In this document: positions 11,147 through 23,910 of the stretch, piece after piece
How positions within the stretch are numbered: position 1 is the stretch's first letter
How the letters are laid out: each line of letters starts with the position of its first letter
Source of the DNA: Chloranthus sessilifolius
Taxonomy: Eukaryota > Streptophyta > Magnoliopsida > Chloranthales > Chloranthaceae
Direction: 5' to 3'
Length of the DNA: 64,000 nucleotides
Assembly (NCBI GenBank): GCA_021018995.1
Contig: CM037591.1
Location: forward strand, 66,863,901-66,927,900
The notes under the pieces: model-generated
Told to the model about the DNA's origin: nothing
Database searches by the model: none
What the model saw: only the letters and a program-made list of their open reading frames with translations
Translations under genes and position numbers: made by a program

Positions 11147-11669
11147 GTTTCTATGTTATTGTACTCATTTTGAAAAGTGATGGCATTACTACTGACAATT
11201 GTAAGCATATTTTAGACTGGTAATTACAGATCATATACACTTATAAGCATATTAAATAAAAAATATTTTTATAAATTTAAGTAATCTTACAATCTTATCT
11301 ACAGCCACTTCATTCACTGCTGAGCCATCTTTTCGAGTGTGTCTTAAAAAATATTTGAAGTCGAGTAGGAGAGGTTTGTGTATCTCTCTTTACTCACTAT
11401 GCCATTGAAGAGTTGAAAGATGTGGTAAATCATACTTATAAAGATAAACAAGATAGATACGTCATATACACATAAAAAAAGAGAAACAAATATGCTTCCC
11501 TCCTCCTCTCATATCCTTGCAAAACTTTTTGACCCAACAGTATGGGGCAAGGTCTGGCAAGAGCGATTCCTTTTATTCCTTTCACTTGTAATCTGTATTA
11601 GACCAATTTAGCCAAAATTAGAAGTTTTTAAGTGATATATATTTCATAAAAAGTAATTCAAAAACTCAT
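11147..11669. other. No gene seen
   Basis: This A/T-rich sequence between the end of E1 and the CACTA TnpA-like gene has no recognisable coding frame. It probably belongs to the 3' non-coding part of the CACTA element into which E1 inserted. Confidence 0.4.
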
Positions 11670-12242
11670 TTATACCCTCCCTTCTTCTGAATTCCAATAT
11701 TGCACAAGAGCATGCCATTGAGCAGACACTACTCCATCGAGAGAAATAGCGTAATGTTTCATATCAGTTATGGTAGGGTCATAATTTTTTAACTTCAGCT
11801 CACACTTAAAATCCCTCCACTTCTTCCCGACAGATTGCATTATGAAGTACCGCAACCCCTCACTGACATCGAACTTCTCCTGCACCACAAAAAAATAAAA
11901 AACATTTGTATGAATTTTAGTCAACCATGTGAAGAAAAAGTAAGAACCAATAGCAATAAATAATGAATTTACCTTGACGCATTCCCATACATGTGCCTTT
12001 GCAGCTTTATCAATGCCACGCCACGTTGGGCAATCAATGCGCATCTTCATTCCATCTCTTGCTTGAATTCCACACCAGTTTGCTAATTTACTGGTGTGTT
12101 TTCCAGCTGGTTGGCCATTTCTGACTATTACACTAAACTTTTCTCCCTTTTGAAGCTGATTCAAGGCATGGCCCTTTGTAACACCTCGGCCAGTCTTCTT
12201 TTTCTTGGATGGTGTGGAGCTTGCTTTACTTGATGGTCCCAT
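11670..12242 (-). CDS. CACTA (En/Spm) TnpA-like protein, Transposase_24 type, two exons
   Basis: The start at 12242 gives a basic, Lys/Ser-rich N-terminus (KKKKTGRG). It is followed by a region resembling plant En/Spm Transposase_24 proteins (VIVRNGQPAGKH, CPTWRGIDKAAKAHVW, KFDVSEGLRYFIMQSVGKKWRDFK). Bases 11880-11972 form a perfect GT...AG intron on the minus strand: donor AAG|GTAAATTC, acceptor GTGCAG|GAG, 93 bp, in frame and without stops. Removing it restores family-like sequence and leaves about 159 residues, short for the family. Such proteins bind subterminal repeats and act with TNP2. It lies downstream of TNP2 on the same strand, as usual for CACTA elements. The intron segment reads as hydrophobic nonsense if translated. 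Confidence 0.75.
   Translation of the reverse strand: MGPSSKASSTPSKKKKTGRGVTKGHALNQLQKGEKFSVIVRNGQPAGKHTSKLANWCGIQARDGMKMRIDCPTWRGIDKAAKAHVWECVKVNSLFIAIGSYFFFTWLTKIHTNVFYFFVVQEKFDVSEGLRYFIMQSVGKKWRDFKCELKLKNYDPTITDMKHYAISLDGVVSAQWHALVQYWNSEEGRV
11880..11972 (-). other. Intron of the TnpA-like gene
   Basis: The minus strand reads AAG|GTAAATTC...GTGCAG|GAG with a T-rich 3' part. The two exons join K and E codons without frame change. Confidence 0.75.
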
Positions 12243-14156
12243 CTATTTGGAAAATCTGGTACCAATGAAAACTAGAATTAAAATATATAGAGCACATTAG
12301 AAAATAATACAATACAAAAAATGATAATTGCCTGCCTATAAATGAAATAATACAATAGTATAATAGGTTTAGGAACACCAAATAGGTGTAGGAACAACAG
12401 TATATATATTCACTGCCGATTTTATGCTCACAGATCTTATAATAAAATTCGAGTTCTAATAGATATTAGGGCTGCAACTGACAGACCAGTACTTGTCTCT
12501 TGATGATGGAAACATGAGTAGATCCAACAATACTTGTTTTTACAGAAATAATGGTCAGAACAGCTGCAATACTGCAGCTCAATCATAGGGAACAATCCCT
12601 TGTCCACATGGTCACTTAGCACACATTTAACTTGCATTTTTTATCAGTCATTGAGAAGAGAGCATGAATGGCGGTGGAAAAATTAATTACTGTGATAATT
12701 ATTGCGATTTATCAATCCAGCCTGTCAACCCTGCATGCATAGTTGCCTTCCAATTGCAATCTAACGAACACGTGGAGGTGAACGTTCGATTCCTCCACCG
12801 CTCCATGTATTGGCGTGAATGGTCAGTGTTCAACTTGGGAGTGTTGGTTGCACGCAGCGGACAACCGAACACAAAGTCACCGATGCATTTCGGTATCGGC
12901 CGATACGTATCAGTCCTTCATGAACCAATACCGGATACCGGTATTGACACCTTGGCCACAACAACACACTGAAGTCCACCAACCACCATTCAATAATAGA
13001 AAGGTAATAGCTTTAACTATTAAGTGGTAGCAAAGATAAGGTAATAGCTTTAACTTTTAAGTGGCAGCAAAGATCTCATGATTCGACTGATGCTAGTGCT
13101 ACTACTACACTGCCTTATGTTACAACCACATCACTTAAACAAAGTATAAATTATTGGCTGCTTTGAATATGATGGAGGGGATTATTTTTTATCTCAATCT
13201 TTCACATGAGACATATTGAGATCACGAGATGTTGAGTCAAAGTTGCACCACCCAAAAAGTGAACAAGGCGGTTTCAACCCCAACACATAATAGGCCAGGT
13301 GAGGGCTAAGCTAGGTTAGCTCGATATGAAATTGGCTGGCTTGATTAGTAAGTCTATCCAGATATGGGCTAGCTCCAAAACGGCAATAAAAGTCAGCCCA
13401 CTTAAGCCCACCCAAACCAGCCTGAATCGTTTGAATGTGTTGCTATATATAGAAATTGTCAACCAGACTTGCGGCCTATCAAACTCATGACTTGGCCTGA
13501 CCCGACCAGAAATGGGCCAGGCATGGGCTGAGATAAGTAAACCCGATTCATTAATTGGTTGGCACGAATTGACTAATAAAAGGGCCAGATATAGTTTCAA
13601 GAGAGCCGATTAATGAGTAATCGTTTGAGGACCAACCCGGATCGGTCCATTGCAATCAAAGACCTTAAACCCTACTGTCAAAGAGGTCTACGGTCCAACT
13701 ACATCTACCATATCTTTACATACGTTTATACCCATATCAGCAAAAAACTTATAAAAAAAAGCCATTGAATTATACAACTGGTCCACAACAGGGAACACAG
13801 GAAACACAGGTGCAAATTCAGGAGCCACAGGTGAGAAGAAGCCAAAGTTTGGCCTCTGTTCATGTTGTTGTGCTTGAAATTCTTTGGACTTTGTGGACTG
13901 CTATATCAGTTGTTAGTACACTATTGCAAAACTTGGTACCTAACGTAGGGACTCAGCTCCATATCTCAAGTTATGCCATATAACATTGCAAAGAGGCCAA
14001 TGTTATCATACTGCTTGAGGCAAAGACCTTGACTTGAGTACTCATGGACCCACCTTCATTTGCATAGGCCTACCTAACATATTATTATCACTATAAATAA
14101 TAAACTTTTATTCCTATGGTTAGACAATATGTCTCCTTGATTGGTAGCACAGCACA

Positions 14157-14158
<2 letters not shown>

Positions 14159-14233
<75 letters not shown>
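14159..14233. repeat. AT dinucleotide microsatellite
   Basis: An uninterrupted run of about 37 AT units. Such runs are polymorphic and can extrude cruciforms. The frame through it (Ile-Tyr repeats) is not a gene. Confidence 0.95.
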
Positions 14234-14234
<1 letters not shown>

Positions 14235-14527
14235 TAAATTGTTGAAGTGTTTACCTTTCCTAATAATAAATAAAATTTTAAAAAGAAAATTGGCGACATA
14301 AATTAGGTAATAAAACAGTCACCGAATCTATTATTGCTCTATTTTCTAACCTTAGTAAACTTTTTTCTTGTTTTCTAACCTTAGTAACCTTAGTAAGCAA
14401 CAGTTACCTAAACGGCCAATCCCTCTCTTTTGAGTTTTTAGCATTTCTATTCTATTTCTTTCTCTTAATTTTGTCTTTTAAACATCATTTTGGTATTTAA
14501 ATGTTCTTACACCATTAAAGGTGTAAG

Positions 14528-15110
14528 CTATGAGTTTCAAGTATAACTAAAAAAGTAAAATGAAGTCTTAAAAAAGCTTGTGAAGTCCATCTTTTGAAGT
14601 TTCAATTTTTATTTGACTTAACAAACTAGATTTTGAAATTTCAAAGATCACCAAAAGGGACCCAGATCAAATAAAGGTCCAGATTTTTCGTAAAAATCAC
14701 TAATTTCTGTTCTCAATCTGAAAAAGAATCCATCAAAGAAACAAGTTCAAAAAGAAAACTAACAAAAAAAGGCATGGACTACTTCAAAATTCAAACTAAC
14801 TTCAGAACAAGCGGGAGAAAACCCCCCATTAATTGTGGCTTGTTTCATCACCAATTCTATTAAACACCCACGAAAGGTCTTCAAAAATGAATCCAACCCA
14901 TGTGTGGCTGTTGGCTATGTAGTCAATCTTTTGAGCGTAATTTTGCACTAGGTGGGTCCCTAGCCTTTTCACCACAAAGAACCCATGCATTATTTTTTAG
15001 TTTCAAGTAAAACTAAAAAAAAAATTCAGTCTTAAAAAAACTTGTGAAGCTGCATCTTTTGAAGTTTCAAGTTTTATTTGACTTTACAAACTAGATTTTG
15101 AAATTTCAAA
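14528..15110. repeat. Pair of approximately 110 bp direct repeats
   Basis: 14528-14641 and 14998-15110 share GTTTCAAGTA.AACTAAAAAA, GTCTTAAAAAA.CTTGTGAAG, CATCTTTTGAAGTTTCAA and AACTAGATTTTGAAATTTCAAA in the same order and orientation, 470 bases apart. Internal repeats of this kind are common in CACTA non-coding DNA. Confidence 0.75.
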
Positions 15111-15732
15111 ACAGAGAAATGAGAAGAAAAAGATAGCTGACTGTTTGCCTAGAAAAATAAAAATTAAGGAAAACAATTTGCGATTGAGTTGACATTCCAA
15201 TTAAATGACTCCCCATAAATTGAACAATTGATAAAAGATCTGAGTTATCTTGGAGACTGACAAATCTAGATTTGTTTGCTTCTAAGGGTGGTATGAGAGG
15301 GATCCATGGACCTTACTGCTCTTACTTTTTCTTTCATGCAGATTGTCTTTTGTACTCCTAATGATCTGTCTTTTTGTTATGTCATTAGATAAAATTTACA
15401 TGTTGGGAAGAAAAGAACTGCCCAAAAGCACTTATTGTTTGGGCTTATTGAGCCATTTTGTGTACTTTTTCTTCAAATTGAAAAAACCTAGATTATAAAT
15501 TCTTAATTGACAGCCCCACACTCCACAAATGGAAAAGGCAAAAAGCACAGCAAAAGCAGAAAACCAATTAGCTGAAATCCATAGTTACTTAGTTCGCTGA
15601 TTTACTCAATTCGAATTCGGGTTAGCAATTCGCTCCTATCAAGTGAACCCAATTAGCTAGGGGTAGGATGAGTTTTACAACTATTTATTAATTTTACAAT
15701 ATAAATTTAGATTCGTTAATAAATAAAATGCA

Positions 15733-15800
15733 AATGGCCACTTGGTTATCTATAAAACATAAAAAGCATGAAGTCTTAGGTTCAAATCCCCTCTTTATGA
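15733..15800 (+). repeat. tRNA-derived SINE-like fragment
   Basis: A-box-like TGGCCACTTGG (about 15735) is followed 33 bases after its end by a good B box, GGTTCAAATCCC (15779-15790). No tRNA cloverleaf is evident and the 3' part is A/T-rich, so it is at most a SINE head. Confidence 0.35.
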
Positions 15801-17656
15801 TTTTAAAATTTTATTAAAAAAAATAAAAATTAGCATTAACTAATCATTTCGTTTATCACACTGAATTAGATTTGTTGTACCCCATCCGCGATTCGTTAGA
15901 TGAATGAGCAAATTAAGTAACATAGGGCTGCACAATAAGCTCAGCCACAATATACACACAATTAGAACAAAGGAATACACGATTCCAAAGACAAAAGTCC
16001 TAGACGAAGTCATTTTATGAACCACTCCTTGCTTACTAAGTTCCAAGGCATGGGATAAGGTAACAAGTACTTGAACCATCGACAAGTATGTCAATAACCT
16101 TACCAAGGAGTGAAGGAGCCTCCATGGTACTCCAGACCAAGAAACGGCACTTTTGCAATACCACTCCACAAATGTAGCTCCCATATTCATATTATATAAG
16201 GTCTAGATGCCCATCGACACAGCAAGTTCCACCTCAATGTTGTCTCACTTGCCAAAAGGACCAAATAAAACAAACAAAATGTTCCTTTTGGCATCAACAA
16301 ATTATTCCCCCTCCCCAAGGGAGGAGGGATCCAAAAATGAAAGCTTCACCTAAGCTTGCCAACACTACTTTGTGCCACCACCACCAACCAGTTCCTAATA
16401 TCGCTAAAAGATGCCAAGTAGAAATTGTCTATACTTAATGCATAAGTAGTTTGATTCAAGCCCATACACTTTGAATTGCTTAGATTAGATCTACGTAGGG
16501 CTTTCATTTCTTTCTCACACATATCTATGCATAACCAATACACCTAATAATTCACCAACAAGCGATATTACACCAAGAACAAATCAAGCAGAAAAATATA
16601 AGCATCAAAAATAAGAAAAACAACACACTTCAATCACCAAAAATCAGCTAAAACCAGAAAAAAAAAATGTCAATATCGGAATCACTAATAAATTTATAAA
16701 AGCATTCATAATCTTAAAACTCTAACTAAAACAACACCCATAAATCTCAAACTATCAAAGCTTCGATGCCATGTCGAAGCCGAAAAATCTACCACCAAAA
16801 CAGGTCCATAGAAAATAGTTGGGAGAAAATCAGAATAAATAAATAAAAAATAAATTTAAGGCGTCTCAGCTGCCACTGTCCAAGCCACGTAGCAGTTGAT
16901 TACAGCAGTAAATTTTGGTGCACTAGTTACCAAAAACACACACACACACATTGACACTAAACCAAATCAACACAGGATTTCTTTGCATACCTACCAATCC
17001 TAAACCCTGGTCTATAACCATAGTATTATAGCAATGGTAAATATAACTGGAATATTCAGCATGAAGCTCTCTATAAGTCAGATCCCATCCCTATATATTA
17101 ATTGTTTGTGTTTTGTATGTTTTTAGGACTGTAATCCTACCCTCAAAACTATGTAAATATATGTACTATTTATGTGAGCATAGCCCTTCCCATGAGTATT
17201 TAACAGCTAAAGTAACACATCAACACACCTTACATCAAAGATTGGAGAAGACAGCAGTAATATCGTAACACGTGTGATGAGGATCAACAGCAACAATTGC
17301 ATAATATTCAGTGAAGAGCAGCAACAAGAATTGTAGAAAATAATAATAGTAGGGTTGGATTTTAGCATAGATGATCAGCAGTACATATGTATCATTTTGT
17401 CCAATATTATGTTCACATCTTATAGCATTAAACCCACAGCAACAGTAATCAGATAAGAATACAAACTAGTGCACTAGATCATCAAATGTCAATGAGCTAG
17501 ATAAGTCAATTTAAATCACTAGAGCAACAACACAGAGAAGCAGCAAAACAATCACAAAGTTGAGAACTTTATAGACAAAAAAAGGGAGAAAAATACTTAG
17601 ATGCAGTCGCCATCCCACGAGTCGAATTAGATTCAATATTATTTCTTTCAAAAGAA

Positions 17657-18412
17657 TTACACACTTCCATCTTCGGTAAACAAAGCATCATTAATCTGAT
17701 CCATCTCCATCGTCAATGACATTGATTGAAGGAGCTTTTCGTGCACAACTTGAGTATGTGGAGGTGCGTCAACAATTACACCAGGCACATTTTCCCTCAC
17801 CCAATTGACAACATCATTATCGCCATTCTCAATATCATTTGGTAGTTGATGTCCATAAGGGTCTCTATCCAATAATGAACCATCTTGTGCACTCATCTCA
17901 TATAAGTCCCTAGGTCTATTGTTGACAACGACATGCCAATCAGGTTCAGTTGGATCTTGTACATAGAAAACTTGTTTAGCTTGAAATGCCAACACATATG
18001 GTTCATTGATCGCTTGATTTCTAGGGAACAATAATCTTGAAAAATTTACCAATGTGAATCCTAATTCGTCGGTCTTAATATCTCTGCCTTGTGTTGTTAC
18101 ATCAACCCAATCACACTTGAACAATGCGTACTTGAGTTGCTCGGAATATGTCAACTCAATTATGTCGATTAAGCGACCATAATAGGTCATCTCTCCTGCC
18201 ACGGGGCTTTTATCTCTTGCATTGTAATAGCTCGTAGTAGTTGCAGTGACCGCAACACCACTATTTTCAATTTTAGCACCATTTTTCTTATCAATAGTTT
18301 GAAATTTATAGCCATTAATGGTGTAGACAGTCAATCTGTTAGCAAGGGAATGTGGTCCTTCCGCAAGGAAAGCAACTCCTTCCGCCAATGTACTATTTGA
18401 ATCGCTCAACAT
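17657..18412 (-). pseudogene. TNP2 C-terminal DUF4216 exon
   Basis: This is the longest clean piece of the transposase gene (251 residues). It carries the DUF4216 signature around residues 70-170, ends in an acidic tail, and starts at an in-frame Met that is probably within an exon rather than the true start. The preceding TTTAG-like acceptor near 18420 fits an exon boundary. Confidence 0.8.
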
Positions 18413-21173
18413 TCGAACCTATTTGACATTTGCAAATAGGTTAAATTACTAACCAAGATTCATCAACTAAAAAGGTACCTAAAATGTAAACTCTTGTAAC
18501 TTACATAATCCTTAAACCAGTCAATGAATTGTTTGTGGTGCATTTTCTGTCTTTCATGGGGACTTGCTTTGCGGTGCTTCAACCGAAGTATCCGATTGTG
18601 TTGCCTACATGAATTTCATGTCATATGAAACTCCAACACTTAATAAAATTATTAATCACATTTAAAATTTTAGTAATTTAAAGGCTTACTCTAGATAATC
18701 TTTAACCTTAACATCATTGAACAACACATAACGATGTGCCTGGGTCCATTCTATTTCACTAAGTTTAAAAGGCACATCACCCTTGATCTTATCTACGTCA
18801 CGATTTCTTGTGGGTCGGTTTAACCTTGTTTCAATGTCGTTTAAGTATCTCGAGCAAAATGTTAGACATTCTTCTACGACATATCCTTCAGTAATAGGCC
18901 CCTCAGGTTGAGCCTTATCACGCACATATGACTTCAACGTAAACAAGTATCTACATTGAAAAATATTTCATTTACATGAATGAAATTATAATTAATTTCA
19001 AATCCATAAATAACTTCAAGTAAAATGGGTTACGCCTTTCGATAGGATACATCCATCGATAATGGACAGGTCCAACCAACTGTGCCTCTAATGCCAAATG
19101 TATGGGCAAGTGCACCATAACGTCAAAAAAAGCAGGTGAAAAAATTCGCTCTGATTGACAAAGCACCACTGTAATGCGATTCTCAAGATGTCTCAAATCC
19201 TCAATCCGGCAAACTTTCAAACATAACTCATGAAAGAAGTTGCTCAATTCTATTAATGGATAAGCTATGCTCTTGGGTAATATTTTTCGAATAGCCAATG
19301 GCATGAATTGTTGGATTATGACATGTGAATCATAGCTTTTAAGGCCATATATCTTGTGCTCTTTAATATTAATGCACCTTGCAATATTTGACAAGTAACC
19401 TTTCGGAATCTTCAAACTCTTCAACACTTTACAGAACATCTCTTTCTCTCCTTTGTCCATAGAATAGCATGTAGATGATAGATAAGCTTTACTTCCACCA
19501 TTCTACCATTGTGGGTGTAGCTCATGTCTCACCTCCAAGTGGACCAAGTCAAGACGCGCCTTCAAATTATCCTTTGTTTTACCTTCATCATTCAACAAAG
19601 TTCCTAATACACTATCACACACATTTTTCTCAATGTGCATTACATCTAAATTGTGTCTGAGTAAATTATATTTCCAATATAGAAATTCAAAGAATATGCT
19701 CTTCTTCTTCCAGTTATATGGCATGCTAACCTCATCCATAATTTTTTATTTTTTCTTGGTAGATTGTTTTCCAAATACATGTGCACTATTTTGTAATTGA
19801 TTCATCACATTTGATCCAGATAGAGGATTTGGAGCTGTTTTGAACTCACACGTACCATCAAAAGAATGTTTCTCTTCGGAACCTATGATTCGATGATAAG
19901 AATCGACGATGACCCATATAATATTGCTTCCTCCCATGGATCAAGTATCTGCTACATGTGTCCTTAATGCATGAAGGACATGCCAACTTTCCTTTCGTGC
20001 TCCAACCCGACAATATAGCATACCCTGGAAAGTCACTAATTGTCCAAAGCAAGGCGGCACGTAATTGAATACCTCATTCTTTGACGCATCATATGTCTCT
20101 ACCCCAAATTCTCATAATTCTTTGAGTTCTTTAATCAGAGGCCTCAAGTAAACATCAATGTTATTTCCAGGGCCAGATGGACCCGGTATAAGCAATGACA
20201 GTATTATGTTTAGCTTCTTCATACATAACCATGGTGGCAAGTTGTAAGGAATTAATGTCACAGGCCATGTACTGTGTGCGATGCTCATTGTGTTAAAAGG
20301 ATTGAAGCCATCGCTTGCTAACCCAAGTCTAACACTGTGAGAATCATATGCGAAGGTTGGATTAATGATGTCAAAATGCTTCCATGCTTGAGAATCAGTG
20401 GGATGTCTTAAAATCTCATCTCTAGTGTGACATTCGGCATGCCATCTCATGTCAGATGCAATTTTTGACGACGTATACAACCTTTGTAATCGTGGCTTCA
20501 AAGGGAAGTGACGTAAAATCTTTGCCGGTTTCTTGTTTCTATCACCTTCTAAATGATCATCATGAAGTACCACAAACATCACATGATTATTTGTCAGCGG
20601 ACTCTTTCCAATATAGCATACAATCATTTGGGCATGCATCGATTTTATTGTAATCAAGTCCTATATCAGAAATAACTCTTTTTGTTTGCCAAAAAGAACT
20701 AGGCAACGTTGAACCCTCAGGGAGTACCTCTCTTAACAAATCAAGCAACATTGTAAATGATTTGTTACTCCATCCACTAATGCATTTAATATGTCATAAC
20801 CTAACAATGAACGATAACTTTGTATGTGATTTACACCCTGGGAATAAATCTTGTTCGGCATCTTGCACTTACTTGTGGTATTTAGCAGTATCTGCATTAG
20901 GTAGATCATTGATTCTATGTGTCATATCATCCGAACCTCCTTTTGGATTCTGGATCCCAAATGTATCACACAACAAAGCACTCATATCGTCACCCATCTC
21001 ATGCTCATCCGGTCCACTATCAACCAAATCATTCCTCATTAAGCTTGTCTGAGATATGTCTTCCCCATGAAAATACCATTTGGTGTAATTTTGAACAAAT
21101 GCGTTATATACCATATGATCATATGTCATTTCTCTATCTTGATATAATCTGTTGTTGCATCTCACACATGGTG
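17657..21173 (-). pseudogene. CACTA transposase TNP2, interrupted by gypsy E2 (N-terminus missing)
   Basis: Fragments occur in order along the minus strand. An N-terminal transposase-associated piece (20869-21165, includes WYFHGE) is followed by the Transposase_21 core (20112-20657, with MRWHAE, RHPTDSQAWKHFD, RLGLASDGFNPF, PYNLPPW and LLIPGPSGPGN). A Cys-rich piece (19858-20052, SGWSTKGKLACPSC) and a piece with HNLDVMHIEKNVCDS (19503-19739) come next, then DUF4218 (18686-19460, with YDSHVIIQQFMPLAIR and GYVVEECLTFCSRYL) and DUF4216 (17657-18412, with YYGRLIDIIELTY, FKCDWVDV and QVFYVQDP). Gaps fit introns plus frameshifts; a stop lies near 19940. TNP2 binds the terminal repeats and catalyses excision. 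The first exons should lie right of 21173 but are displaced by E2. Confidence 0.9.
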
Positions 21174-22698
21174 TGACAGCCCAAATTTTGGTACCCTGAA
21201 ACCCGTGCCATCAGCACGATCTCCCAGACCATGCCCCAAGGCTATGTATGGAACATTGGTATTAGCAAGCAAAACCAATCAAGTAATATGCATTAATAAT
21301 ATTTTATTCTCTATAATGAAGAGCTCAAAAGCAGTTCTCATTCCATGCCAAGGTATGGACAAAAGAACCGGCTCGAACCATCGGTGATACAACCAGGTCA
21401 CCCCAGATGGTTCGCCAAAAAGAATATTGAAGTATAATTATATTGTTTATCAAAATAAAGGCTTGACATACCAAGCCACACAATCTGCTCTCAAAACTGA
21501 CTCTCAATCAAAGTACACAGCAGAGTCTCCTAGAAGAAGTCCTCGGGAGGAGGCTCCAACTCGTCCCCAGGCACGTAATCCGAATCACTCGGATCCACGT
21601 CTCCCGAAGCCCCGACCGCTGCTAATAATGGACCTGCGACGTATAGTCTAAAGGGGTGAGCTACATCCTAGCTCAATAGGGAACAACACCATGAACATAT
21701 AAGTCAAAATCTCACATATATTTCATGATATTCTAAGCATGATGTATCTATGCACTTACTGGAAAACAGTTTAAAAGATGGCAATTTGCATTTAAATTTA
21801 CTGGTAGTTTGCATGTTTCACTTTACTATTAATTTATCATGAATGACACTGAACTGGCCTAAAGCAAAACTTAAATCTTCAACTTAAGTAATCCCCGAGC
21901 AATATAGCATCGAGCCCCAATGGGATACCCTCCAGCGTCGTCAAAATAGACAGTAGTTATATGTATTCCCTGGGAATACTATCCAAGCCCCTTTCTCAAT
22001 AGGCGGCAGGGTTAAATCTCATCTCAACATCTCTGGGATTTGCTTGCTGTGTACGGATAGACCTCTGCACTGGTGTACGGATTGGCAGCCATACCGGTCA
22101 CAGATATCCTGTCGAGTCAGTCGTGGGTATCCCGCCACGTCGGTGGGGTATCCTAACAAACCTCAAATAACAAAAATAACATGTGCTTTACATATAGTTG
22201 TTCACCGTGTAAATGTGCTATCTTATATCAGTTAGGCCTTAACAGTAGTTATTCAATCTTGCTTACATCCCTGGGATGTCTAAATTACTCGCATCACACT
22301 AATGCCTTTTGTTACTTTCTCATCCCCTGGGGATGTCTCATTCTTATTTGATTTCTTGGTCTCAGTTACTCGCATCAGACGGATGTCTTTATCACTTTCT
22401 TAGTGTCACACACGCACCCATTTTATAAAGATTTACACAGTTAAAACATTTTCAGTTTGAGTTCTATATCACTACATACATGCTCTTGCAATTAAAGTAC
22501 ATGTTCAAGGTATTCCCTACCTCAAGTCTCTGAAGTTCCAAGCATCAAGGTCCTACGCGGCTCCTTATGCTTGCTTTCCCACGTACCACCTATGGTACAT
22601 CATAACACATGCAACACATCACTAAAGATGCAATAGAGAAGGTCCTAGACCCTCCATGAACCTCAAGGTCTAATTAAGAAGTCTAGTGAAATTGCCAA

Positions 22699-23107
22699 AA
22701 TCAATTAATCGAACCCTAAATCGATTAATCGATTCCCAAAATCGATTAATCGAAATCCTAAATTGATTAATCGATCCCAAATCGATTAATCGAAATCCCC
22801 AAAATGATAAACTCGATTCCCAAATCGAGTAGTCAAAAATTCGAAATCGATTAGCCGATCCCAAATCGACTAATCGAACCCCAAAATCAATTATTCGATT
22901 TTCCAAATCCATTAGTCGAATTCCCCAAGTCTTAATTCTACAGCCACTTGAGGTACCCAGTCGATTAGTCGATTTCTAAATCGATTAATCGCACTTCAGA
23001 ATCGATTAATCAATTTCCAGATCGATTAATCGAAATCGGGCATTTCTACTTTTTCAACTTCTAGACCAAAATCGATTAATCGATTCTCAAAACCAATTAA
23101 TCAATTT
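22699..23107. repeat. TCGATTAATCGA palindrome array in E2 3' LTR
   Basis: About 15-20 copies, exact or one or two bases off, of the 12 bp palindrome TCGATTAATCGA, often extended to AATCGATTAATCGATT. They are spaced irregularly every 15-30 bases and joined by short A/C-rich linkers (AAATCCC, CCAAA). The same array type appears in the other LTR and in the internal regions of both E2 and E3. Confidence 0.9.
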
Positions 23108-23474
23108 GGCCAGACTCAGCTCCTTTTTCGAGTTATTCTTCCAAACCCTTTTCTTTTCTATTTTCCTTCTTTTCTAGGTCTTTTAATCTATCTTTTAACT
23201 ACATTTGACTAAATTTAATCATCTACAATCTAAGCATTTACTTCAATTAGAAAACTCACCTCCAATAAATCTCAAATTGATCAAATATCTAGGTTGGAAT
23301 GGCTAGGGCTCCAGCTTTGTTCCGACGATCCCAATCGCGTTGAATCTAGTAATAAATATTCAATCTTCCCTCCAATCCAACCACAATAACTCCTTGGTAT
23401 TAATTTCCTTCTCTCTCTCTCTTCTTAACTCTCTCTTCAACAACCAAACAAAAGAATTCTAGGGTTATTAAACC

Positions 23475-23483
23475 CTTATATCC
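23475..23483 (-). promoter_or_regulatory. TATA box of the E2 3' LTR
   Basis: The minus strand reads GGATATAAGG about 210 bases into the LTR; LTR2 has the same at 33774-33782. Transcription would start near 23445. Confidence 0.5.
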
Positions 23484-23693
23484 TCTCTCCTATTTTGGTG
23501 TCAAGCGCATACACCAGAGATAGGTGTATGTGGCTATAAACTAACACCATATTCTACACTTAGGTCACACTAATCTCACATTAGTACATAACTTCATGAG
23601 TCCACTGTTTGACCATCACTTGGTCAAACCTACGATCAGTCGGGCACGGATCCTGAGGTCACTGTTTAACTCACAAATTTTCAGGATATTACA

Positions 23694-23706
23694 TTCTCCC
23701 CACCTT
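23694..23706 (-). promoter_or_regulatory. Polypurine tract of E2
   Basis: The minus strand reads AAGGTGGGGAGAA directly before the LTR start TGTAATA. The identical tract is at 33993-34005 for E3. Confidence 0.8.
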
Positions 23707-23910
23707 GGAAATTTTCGTCCTCAAAAATAAACTAAAAGGCGCATTAGTTGGGTACCCCACACACTGGGGGTCACGTACCCACACACAAAAGATGACTTAT
23801 ACATCACACAATGCAAGAAACAGAATGTAATGCAAGCAAATTCCTAAAAAGATGATTTAGATTTCATTATCAAAATTCCAAAATTTACAGAGTTGAGCAT
23901 TTACATTGTT

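Larger units (their letters stand above)
12243..17656. other. CACTA non-coding interior, no gene recognised
   Basis: This A/T-rich stretch between the TnpA-like gene and TNP2 contains a long AT microsatellite, a pair of approximately 110 bp direct repeats, a SINE-like fragment, and a GGCC/GGGCT-rich stretch at 13260-13640 that may be a decayed MITE. The minus-strand frame at 15840-16190 is hydrophobic and matches nothing I know. I found no CACTACAAGAAA-type terminus, so the element's ends are not defined. Confidence 0.45.
21174..23693 (-). repeat. E2 3' LTR
   Basis: The minus strand starts TGTAATATCCTG next to the PPT and ends CTGTCA at 21174. A TATA-like GGATATAAG lies at 23475-23483. An array of TCGATTAATCGA palindromes occupies 22699-23107, downstream of the predicted transcription start. 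It is colinear with 31515-33992 over its whole length. Confidence 0.9.

Noticed and set aside
12664-13030. Overlapping plus-strand frames upstream of the CACTA TnpA-like gene
   Set aside because: No domain, and two overlapping frames of equal quality. The DNA is probably the promoter or intergenic part of the CACTA element.
14116-14301. Ile-Tyr repeat frame
   Set aside because: A pure product of the AT microsatellite.
15840-16190. 116-residue minus-strand frame as a gene
   Set aside because: Hydrophobic composition in A/T-rich DNA, no recognisable domain, no supporting neighbours. A GT-AG pair can be drawn through it, but nothing supports it.
11147-21173. CACTA terminal inverted repeats (CACTACAAGAAA type)
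   Set aside because: CACTAC occurs, for example near 16363, but without the rest of the terminus or a matching inverted partner. The ends of the element are not defined.
22699-23107. Regularly repeated palindromes resembling a CRISPR array
   Set aside because: Spacing is irregular, the linkers are themselves repetitive, and the window is plant nuclear DNA inside an LTR. They are LTR-internal palindromes.
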